This document shows positions 58,682 through 64,000 of a stretch of 64,000 nt of DNA, one piece after another (within the stretch, counting starts at the first letter, position 1; every line of letters begins with the position of its first letter). The DNA is from Betaproteobacteria bacterium (GTDB taxonomy: Bacteria; Pseudomonadota; Gammaproteobacteria; Burkholderiales; JACQAP01): NCBI GenBank assembly GCA_016194905.1, contig JACQAP010000005.1, forward strand, positions 124,001 to 188,000, read 5' to 3'. Made by a program: the position numbers and the translations under genes. The notes under the pieces are model-generated. The model was not told the origin of the DNA. It did no database searches and was given only the letters and a program-made list of their open reading frames with translations.

Positions 58682-58876
58682 GTGATGCAGGACGGGCTCG
58701 AGATTGCGGCAATGGGCAATCTGATGGGCACCGCCACCAAGGTGAGGGGACTCGCGGGCGCCGTGATCGACGGAGCGGTGAGGGACGCCGCCGAGCTGAA
58801 GCGGCTCGAATGTCCGGTGTAGTCGCGGCGCGTCAGCCCGGCGACTTCGGTCGGTCGCATGATCAGCGTGGACAAA
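58682..58876 (+). pseudogene. RraA/HMG-aldolase-like gene fragment
   Basis: In one frame the plus strand reads MQDGLEIAAMGNLMGTATKV then RGLAGAVIDGAVRDAAELKRLECPV, the core of RraA-like proteins. A TAG at about 58820 interrupts it and SRRVSPATSVGRMISVDK continues after it. The homology ends at 58876, exactly where the left arm of a repeat element begins. No start region is left upstream. RraA-like lyases often work with DapA-like aldolases. Confidence 0.78.
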
Positions 58877-59032
58877 AGGCACGAAGAATTCTTTTTTTAT
58901 ACCCCCTTGAGGGGTACACAAGGGAACACGAAAGAGAACGAAGAATAAGCATGTACAGATTTTCCTCGTCTTTGCGCCTTTGCGTAGACAAGTGTTTTCT
59001 TGCTCTGCCTTTCTTCGTGTTCTTCGTGCCTT
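58876..59032. repeat. Degenerate inverted-repeat element with CACGAAGR units
   Basis: AAGGCACGAAGAA at 58876-58888 is repeated in inverted form at 59020-59032. The right arm extends as tandem CACGAAG units. Inside lies one array of the other family (CGTCTTTGCGCCTTTGCG at 58968-58985) and a small TACCCC/GGGGTA hairpin near 58899-58916. The reading frames here give only translated repeat sequence. The element abuts the rraA remnant and ends 55 bases before the dioxygenase gene. Confidence 0.65.
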
Positions 59033-59087
59033 CGTGTTGAGATTTCCGGTTTGCTTTGCGGGTTTTCAACAGCAGGAGCCGATCACG

Positions 59088-59780
59088 ATGATGGATGTAC
59101 GGCGCAGGGAGTTTCTCGAGACCGCGGGTGCTCTGGCCGCGAGTGCGGCGCTACCCGCGTGGGCGACGGATCTGGTGCCGACGCCGGCACAGATGCGCGG
59201 ACCGTTCTATCCGCTCACGTTTCCGCTCGACCAGGACAATGATCTGGTTTCGGTAAGCGGCCGCTCGGGCATTGCCTATGGAATGATCACCAACATCACC
59301 GGGCAAGTGCTCGATGAGAAGGGCCGCCCGCAGGCCGGCGTACGCGTCGAGATCTGGCAGGTTAACGGTTACGGGCGCTATCACCATGCCGGCGACAACA
59401 GCGACAAACCGATCGACCCGAATTTCCAGGGTTATGGAACAGCGGTTACCGGTGCAGATGGCGCCTATCGTTTTCGCACCGTCAAGCCGGTCGCCTACCC
59501 CGGCCGTGCGCCCCATATTCATTTCGCCCTGACGCGCAAAGACTTCGGTACTTTCACCACGCAGATGTACGTCGCGGGCGCGCCGGAAAATGAACGCGAC
59601 TTCCTCCTGTCCGGCGTTCGCGATCGCAGGGCGCGCGCGCGCCTGATCGTCGCGCTGGCGCCCTCATCCGCAACCGCTGGCGAACTGGCCGGAGAATTCA
59701 ATATCGTGCTGGCGGATGACGGCCGGCTTCAGCGTGGCGCCCTGCCGGCGGCCTACCGGCAGGCCCGTCTTGGCCTATAG
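59088..59780 (+). CDS. Intradiol ring-cleavage dioxygenase-like protein, Tat signal
   Basis: 230 residues from ATG 59088, with GGAG 9 bases upstream. RRREFLETAGALAASAAL is a twin-arginine-type signal. The dioxygenase core has GRPQAGVRVEIWQVNGYGRYHHAGDN (Tyr ligand), GAYRFRTVKPVAYPGRAPHIHFAL (Tyr and His ligands) and a short C-terminal beta tail. Relatives are protocatechuate/catechol-type intradiol enzymes, often with unknown exported substrates. It is single-subunit and not beside other aromatic genes. Confidence 0.87.
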   Translation: MMDVRRREFLETAGALAASAALPAWATDLVPTPAQMRGPFYPLTFPLDQDNDLVSVSGRSGIAYGMITNITGQVLDEKGRPQAGVRVEIWQVNGYGRYHHAGDNSDKPIDPNFQGYGTAVTGADGAYRFRTVKPVAYPGRAPHIHFALTRKDFGTFTTQMYVAGAPENERDFLLSGVRDRRARARLIVALAPSSATAGELAGEFNIVLADDGRLQRGALPAAYRQARLGL

Positions 59781-59816
59781 TTGAAACATGATCGATCAAC
59801 CGGGCTGGAGGCCCCA

Positions 59817-60029
59817 ATGGAACTGACGGAGGAGGAGATCCAGCTGGTCCGCAGCAGGCTCGAGGTCATGAAGATCGAGCACCGCGACCTCGACGATGTG
59901 ATCGAGCGCCTGTCGCACGGCCAGAAGCTCGACGAACTGCAGATGCAGCGCCTGAAGAAACGCAAGCTGCTGCTGAAAGACCAGATTTCCATACTCGAGC
60001 GGCAACTGGTGCCTGATATTTCAGCCTGA
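59817..60029 (+). CDS. YdcH/DUF465 small protein
   Basis: 70 residues from ATG 59817, with GGAGG upstream. LTEEEIQLVRSRLEVMKIEHRDLDDVIERLSHGQKLDELQMQRLKKRKLLLKDQISILERQL is the whole DUF465 domain, a helical hairpin likely to form a coiled coil. Function unknown. The 19-bp tandem repeat starts 13 bases after its stop. Confidence 0.85.
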   Translation: MELTEEEIQLVRSRLEVMKIEHRDLDDVIERLSHGQKLDELQMQRLKKRKLLLKDQISILERQLVPDISA

Positions 60030-60042
60030 CCGTCCCTCGCCT

Positions 60043-60156
60043 GCGTTGAACCATGACGTTCTTGTTGAACCATGGCGTTCTTGTTGAACCATGGCGTTTT
60101 TGTTGAACCATGGCGCACTTGTTGAACCCTAGTGCATTTGTTGAACCCGGGCTGAC
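60043..60156 (+). repeat. Six-unit 19-bp tandem repeat
   Basis: Six contiguous units of exactly 19 bases share TTGTTGAACC, and the first four continue ATGGCG-like (ATGACG in unit 1). Units 2 and 3 differ at a single base. Units 5 and 6 are diverged after AACCC. There are no spacers. The array lies between the DUF465 gene and the first of two lipoprotein genes. On the minus strand it is open and would code FNKN/MVQQ-type filler, which is not a gene. Confidence 0.92.
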
Positions 60157-60198
60157 TTCTGGTGGTCTCACACCGAAGACAATCCGGCCCATCACCCC

Positions 60199-60561
60199 AT
60201 GCGCGCCTATTTTCCCCATCTCGCCGCCATTTTCCTCGGTCTGGTCCTGTTGAGCGGTTGCGCTGGCATGCAGCGCCGGCCTCCGCCGTCTGTCGAGCAG
60301 ATCGTGGAAATGGCGAAAGCCGGCAAGCCAGCCGAGGAGATCGTTCGCGAACTGCAGGAGACCCGCGCGGTCTATCCCCTGACCGCCTCGCAGATCGTCA
60401 AGCTGCACGAACAGGGCGTACCCGAAGCGGTGCTCGACTACATGCAGAACGCCTACGCCGAAAGCATTCGCTGGAACGCGCGCATGCAATATGAAAGCAC
60501 ATATTGGTGGCACGATTGCTTCTACTGCTACCATCGGCCTGTCATCGTCGTTCCGCGTTGA
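60199..60561 (+). CDS. Small lipoprotein with a two-helix repeat domain
   Basis: 120 residues with an LSGC lipobox near residue 21. The mature part has one copy of a helical motif, VEQIVEMAKAGKPAEEIVRELQETRAVYPLTASQIVKLHEQGVPEAVLDYMQNAY, and ends in an aromatic, Cys-containing tail (YWWHDCFYCYH). The neighbouring gene carries related copies. The motif pattern recurs in many secreted bacterial proteins. I know no function for it. Confidence 0.75.
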   Translation: MRAYFPHLAAIFLGLVLLSGCAGMQRRPPPSVEQIVEMAKAGKPAEEIVRELQETRAVYPLTASQIVKLHEQGVPEAVLDYMQNAYAESIRWNARMQYESTYWWHDCFYCYHRPVIVVPR

Positions 60562-60620
60562 TCGTTAAAGGCCGATGGGGTGACGTCTGCAAGACGCGCC
60601 CAGCCACCCGGGAGCCGATC

Positions 60621-61388
60621 ATGTTCATCACCCAATTCCGTACCCTTTTGTCCGTGGCCATATTCGCCTTGCTGCTCGGCGCCTGCTCGGTCATAACGCC
60701 GCGCCAGGCAACGCCGATTTCGGAAGTCGTAAACCTGAGCAAGAACGGCCAGCCGGAGCAGGTCATCAACCGCATCGGCAGTTCCAAAACTACCTACGCG
60801 CTACGCGGATCCGATTTCGGCAAACTCGCCGAAGCGGGCGTGCCGCCGAAGGTGCTCGACTATCTGCAGCAAGCATTCCTCAACGACGTGGATCTGCTCA
60901 CCCGCTATTGGGTCTTGGGAGAATCCCTGGGTGGCTGCGTCTCCTGCTATCCGCAACCGGTGGACCTGGCCAACCTCGCCGGTGGCGGCAACGGCATGGC
61001 CGATGCGCAATACGTCGCGCGCTACTCGACTTACGGGAAACCGCAGGGCCTGCCCGATTGGGTGACCGCGATCCCCGGCAACATCAACGCACCCGGCCTG
61101 ACCATCGGCGAGATCGAACAGATGGTGAAGGACGGTACACCGGGGGCAGATATTGCCGCGCGCATCCGCGCGTCACGCCTGTACGACATCATCGGCACCG
61201 GGGGACTCACCAAGGTCAGTACGCACTACGTCGCCGGTTTGAGCGGCTCCGACCTCGCGCAGTTGCACAAGGATGGCGCGAGCGACGAGGTCCCGGATGC
61301 CTTGCAGCAGAAATTCCTGGCGGAATACATCGAATTCTCCCGCATCCGCTACCAAAGCTGGGGCAAGGGCTCCGGCCCGATGAAGTAA
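60621..61388 (+). CDS. Lipoprotein with two copies of the same helical motif
   Basis: 255 residues from ATG 60621 (LGAC lipobox near residue 22). Copy one is ISEVVNLSKNGQPEQVINRIGSSKTTYALRGSDFGKLAEAGVPPKVLDYLQQAF. Copy two, weaker, is IGEIEQMVKDGTPGADIAARIRASRLYDIIG, with ALSGSDLAQLHKDGASDEVPDALQQKF later. A Gly/Cys-rich segment (LGGCVSCYPQ) lies between. It is 59 bases after the first lipoprotein gene and clearly a relative, so probably a duplication and co-transcribed. Confidence 0.78.
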   Translation: MFITQFRTLLSVAIFALLLGACSVITPRQATPISEVVNLSKNGQPEQVINRIGSSKTTYALRGSDFGKLAEAGVPPKVLDYLQQAFLNDVDLLTRYWVLGESLGGCVSCYPQPVDLANLAGGGNGMADAQYVARYSTYGKPQGLPDWVTAIPGNINAPGLTIGEIEQMVKDGTPGADIAARIRASRLYDIIGTGGLTKVSTHYVAGLSGSDLAQLHKDGASDEVPDALQQKFLAEYIEFSRIRYQSWGKGSGPMK

Positions 61389-61409
61389 TTTCAGGCGGTT
61401 CGCCGCCAT

Positions 61410-61438
61410 CCGGCCGGCAAAGCTGACCGGTTATTTTT
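61410..61438. terminator. Terminator between the lipoprotein gene and ilvD
   Basis: CCGGCCGGC pairs with GCTGACCGG (one mismatch, one G-U) around an AAA loop, followed by TTATTTTTT. It lies 21 bases after the lipoprotein stop and overlaps the last codons of convergent ilvD. Confidence 0.7.
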
Positions 61439-63131
61439 TCGGCTCGTCGAATAAATGCAGGTCCGTGACTGCGCCGATCGACGCAGTGGACACTAGGTGC
61501 GTGTACTTCGCCAGCAGGCCACGGGTGAAACGCGGCCTGGGTTGCTTCCACGCCGCACGGCGCTTGGCCAGTTCATCATCGGAAACGTTGAGCTGGATCA
61601 GTTGTTTGTGCGCGTCGATGGTGATCGAGTCGCCTTCTTTTACCAGCGCGATGGTGCCGCCCACAAAGGCTTCCGGCGCAACATGGCCGACCACCATCCC
61701 CCAGGTCGCACCCGAGAAACGTCCGTCGGTGATCAGTCCGATCGAATCGCCCAGACCCTGACCGGTGAGCGCAGAAGTCGGCGCCAGCATTTCCTGCATG
61801 CCGGGTCCGCCCTTCGGCCCCTCGTAGCGGATCACCACCACGTCGCCGGCCTTGATCTTGCGTTCCATGATCGCCGCCATGACCTCCGGCTCGGAATCGA
61901 ACACCCGCGCCGGTCCGGTGATCGACGGATTCTTAAGTCCCGTGATCTTGGCGACGCAGCCCTCGGTTGCCAGGTTGCCCCGGAGGATGGCAAGGTGGCC
62001 CTGCGCGTACATGGGGTTGCTCCACGGACGGATCACGTCCTGATCGCGCCGAGGCTCGGTGGGAATGTGCTCCAGTTCCTCGGCGATGGTGCGGCCGGTG
62101 ATGGTCATGCAATCGCCGTGCAGCACACCATTGACCAGCAGCATCTTCAGTACCTGTGGCGCGCCTCCGGCCTTGTGGAAATCAGTGGCGACATACTTGC
62201 CGGACGGCTTGAGGTCGCACAGCACCGGCACCTTGCGGCGGACGCGCTCGAAGTCGTCGATGGTCCACTCGACTTCCGCCGCCGAGGCGATCGCCAGATA
62301 GTGCAGGACCGCATTCGTCGACCCGCCGGTGGCCATCACCAGGCTGACCACGTTTTCGATCGACTTGCGGGTGATGATGTCGCGAGGACGAATGTTTTTC
62401 CTGATCGCATTGACCAGCGCCTTGGCCGATGCCGCGGCGGAATCGGCCTTCTCCGCATCCGGCGAAGCCATGGTCGAGGAACTCATCAGGCTCATGCCCA
62501 GCGCCTCGAAGGACGTGGACATCGTATTCGCGGTGTACATGCCGCCACAGGCGCCAACGGTCGGACAGGCGTTCTTCTCGATACCCTCGTAATCTTCCTT
62601 GCTGATCTTGCCGGCGCTGAATGCACCCACTGCTTCGAACGCGCTGGCGATCGTCAGGTCCTGACCCTTCCACTTGCCCGGCTTGATGGTGCCGGCGTAG
62701 ACGTAGATCGCTGGCACGTTGATCCGCGCGATCGCCATCATTCCAGCCGGCATGTTCTTGTCGCAGCCGCCGACGACCAGCGCGCCGTCCATCATCTGGC
62801 CGTTGACCGAGGTTTCGATGGCGTCGGCGATCACTTCACGCGAGACCAGCGAATATTTCATGCCGTCGGTGCCCATGCCGATGCCGTCGGTTACGGTGGG
62901 CGTGCCGAACACCTGAGGCATGGCACCGGCTTCGCGCAATGCGTCCATGGCGCGGTCGACCAGCGGCTGGATGCCGGCATTGCAGGGATTCATGTTGGAA
63001 TGGCCGTTGGCCACGCCGACGATCGGCTTGTCGAAGTCACCGTCCTTGAATCCGACGGCGCGCAACATCGAGCGGTTCGGCGAGCGGGTAACGCCCGCGG
63101 TGATCAGTTTGCTGCGCCAGTTGTCTGCCAT
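61431..63131 (-). CDS. ilvD: Dihydroxy-acid dehydratase
   Basis: 566 residues. [31 protein letters not shown] and [17 protein letters not shown] supply the cluster Cys residues, and [16 protein letters not shown] is the conserved C-terminal segment. It dehydrates dihydroxy acids in isoleucine and valine synthesis (pantothenate branch included). The gene is alone and divergent from a LysR-type gene. Confidence 0.95.
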   Translation of the reverse strand: MADNWRSKLITAGVTRSPNRSMLRAVGFKDGDFDKPIVGVANGHSNMNPCNAGIQPLVDRAMDALREAGAMPQVFGTPTVTDGIGMGTDGMKYSLVSREVIADAIETSVNGQMMDGALVVGGCDKNMPAGMMAIARINVPAIYVYAGTIKPGKWKGQDLTIASAFEAVGAFSAGKISKEDYEGIEKNACPTVGACGGMYTANTMSTSFEALGMSLMSSSTMASPDAEKADSAAASAKALVNAIRKNIRPRDIITRKSIENVVSLVMATGGSTNAVLHYLAIASAAEVEWTIDDFERVRRKVPVLCDLKPSGKYVATDFHKAGGAPQVLKMLLVNGVLHGDCMTITGRTIAEELEHIPTEPRRDQDVIRPWSNPMYAQGHLAILRGNLATEGCVAKITGLKNPSITGPARVFDSEPEVMAAIMERKIKAGDVVVIRYEGPKGGPGMQEMLAPTSALTGQGLGDSIGLITDGRFSGATWGMVVGHVAPEAFVGGTIALVKEGDSITIDAHKQLIQLNVSDDELAKRRAAWKQPRPRFTRGLLAKYTHLVSTASIGAVTDLHLFDEPKK

Positions 63132-63256
63132 GATTTCTCCTCACTTGAGTTGTAGCTGCCGCGTCCCGCATGGGGGAAGACTGTCTCAGGGAGCGGAGTC
63201 TGGCCGCGCCGAGATGCGGCGTCTAATATATTATTTACGTGGTTTTGATACTTTTT
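63132..63256. promoter_or_regulatory. Divergent ilvD/LysR control region
   Basis: The 125-bp gap between the two starts contains a perfect palindrome TAATATATTA (63224-63233) and ATACTTTTTAT just before the LysR start. Both are in the AT-rich third nearest the regulator, suitable as a LysR operator and promoter. The ilvD side is GC-rich. No experimental-grade motif is seen. Confidence 0.4.
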
Positions 63257-64000
63257 ATGAATCAGATGGAACTACGCCACCTGCGTTACTTTGTCGCCGT
63301 CGCCGAGGAACTGCATTTCGGCCGCGCCGCGGAGAAACTGCACATTTCGCAGCCGCCGCTGTCGATGCAGATCCGCGCGCTGGAGAACGAACTCGGCTTG
63401 ACGCTGCTCAATCGCACCCAGCGCCATGTTTCGCTGACCCAGGCCGGCGATGCGCTTCTCGGGGAGGCGCGGCATATTCTGGCACGGGTCGAGCAGGCGG
63501 TGCTGACGACCAAGCAGGCGGGTCGCGGCGAGATCGGCGAGCTTGCGATCGGATTCATCAGCGTGGCGGACTACAACGTGCTTCCGGTCGTGTTGCGCGA
63601 GTTCCGCAGCCGCTTCCCGCTGGTCAATCTTACCTTGCGGGAATCGACCACCGATGCGCAGATCCGCGACTTGCTCGCCGGCCGGATCGACGTTGGTTTC
63701 GTGCTGCCCCCGATCAACGATCCGTCGCTCGAGTCGGTCTCTATCCTGCGCGAACCGCTGATTGCGGCGCTGCCCGAAAAACATCCGCTGGCGCGCAAAC
63801 CCGGCAAGCTCGCGCTCGAAAAACTGAAGGACGCGCCGTTCATCCTGTTTCCGCGACCGTATGCCCCCGGCCTGTACGACGATGTCGTCAGTTGCTGCAA
63901 GGCGGCGGGTTTCAGCCCGCGGGTGGAACAGGAGGCGATCCAGATGCAGACCATCGTCAGCCTGGTGTCCGCCGAACTCGGGGTGGCGCTGATACCGGCG
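63257..64000 (+). CDS. LysR-type regulator (cut by window end)
   Basis: The first 248 residues are present. MNQMELRHLRYFVAVAEELHFGRAAEKLHISQPPLSMQIRALENELGLTLLNRTQRHVSLTQAG is a LysR helix-turn-helix. The effector domain shows GELAIGFISVADYNVLPVVLREF and a D-G-F-V-L pattern. ATG 63266 is an alternative start. The last 50 or so residues are beyond the window. It may control ilvD, from which it is divergent. Confidence 0.9.
   Translation, partial: MNQMELRHLRYFVAVAEELHFGRAAEKLHISQPPLSMQIRALENELGLTLLNRTQRHVSLTQAGDALLGEARHILARVEQAVLTTKQAGRGEIGELAIGFISVADYNVLPVVLREFRSRFPLVNLTLRESTTDAQIRDLLAGRIDVGFVLPPINDPSLESVSILREPLIAALPEKHPLARKPGKLALEKLKDAPFILFPRPYAPGLYDDVVSCCKAAGFSPRVEQEAIQMQTIVSLVSAELGVALIPA

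Noticed and set aside
58863-59069. Small minus-strand frame ending near the CACGAAGR repeats
   Set aside because: It encodes translated repeat units (runs of K, R, E, T) and covers the rraA/repeat junction, so it is not a gene.
60043-60156. CRISPR array
   Set aside because: Units are contiguous with no spacers and there are no cas genes in the window.
59866-60534. Minus-strand frame through the 19-bp tandem repeat
   Set aside because: 19 is not a multiple of 3, so the repeat is read in changing frames. The frame is antisense to two supported genes.
61497-63155. Open reading frame of 552 codons opposite ilvD
   Set aside because: Fully antisense to ilvD, His/Arg/Asp-rich, with no family features. 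It is a product of codon bias.

Overview
The window looks like a chromosomal segment of a GC-rich betaproteobacterium. Evidence for this is the minor-pilin/PilY1 operon, the ribF-ileS-lspA-ispH series, a divergent rpsT/murJ pair with a DUF3579 gene and argD-argF-argG beside it, and a sulfate-assimilation cluster with a divergent cysB. The species cannot be named from sequence alone. Most genes are housekeeping. The 47-61 kb stretch is different: it holds several decayed genes and repeats.

Layout. 0.2-8.5 kb: type IV pilus tip operon (pilE-like, fimT, pilV, pilW, pilX, pilY1), ending in a terminator shared with convergent ispH. 8.6-15.6 kb, minus strand: cbiX, ribF, a GxxExxY gene, ileS, lspA, a sulfite-oxidase-like gene and ispH. 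Two repeat-bounded elements interrupt this series. 15.6-30.3 kb: sulfate assimilation in two minus-strand blocks. The upstream block (29.2-22.1 kb) reads TSUP permease, siroheme sulfite/nitrite reductase, DUF934, APS-type cysH, cysD, cysN, ferredoxin, cobA, terminator. The downstream block (21.8-15.6 kb) reads an sbp remnant, yezD-like, porin, sbp, a frameshifted EAL gene, cysT, cysW, cysA. cysB is divergent at 29.4 kb. Together they cover sulfate uptake, ATP sulfurylase, direct APS reduction, sulfite reduction and part of siroheme synthesis.

30.8-46.9 kb: a secreted PPC-domain protein, murJ, rpsT, DUF3579, the arg genes with a MORN-repeat gene inserted, yajQ, an amidotransferase, a retropepsin-like protease, aroG, two regulators and an aldehyde dehydrogenase. 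47.1-61.4 kb: a cyclase pseudogene, a DMT transporter, a lytic transglycosylase, a frameshifted pilin-like gene, a decayed alkaline phosphatase, an enolase-superfamily enzyme, the COG3014-YcfL-LpoB lipoprotein set, an intact alkaline phosphatase, a DapA-like aldolase/lyase, an RraA remnant, an intradiol dioxygenase and two related lipoproteins. 61.4-64 kb: ilvD and a divergent LysR gene cut by the window end.

The best candidate for an undescribed system is at 13724-14204. A 128-residue GxxExxY protein with PD-(D/E)xK-like residues exactly fills the space between two 44-bp inverted arms (39 of 44 identical). The arms are built from CGCAAAGR-type octamers, and they supply its ribosome-binding site and the last residues of RibF. 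An element without a gene, with 36-bp perfect arms of the same family, lies 3.3 kb away at 10279-10453. A degenerate relative built on CACGAAGR units sits at the break of a decayed rraA gene at 58876-59032. Together they suggest a small nuclease-like cassette family with gene-less derivatives. This is an inference from one sequence.
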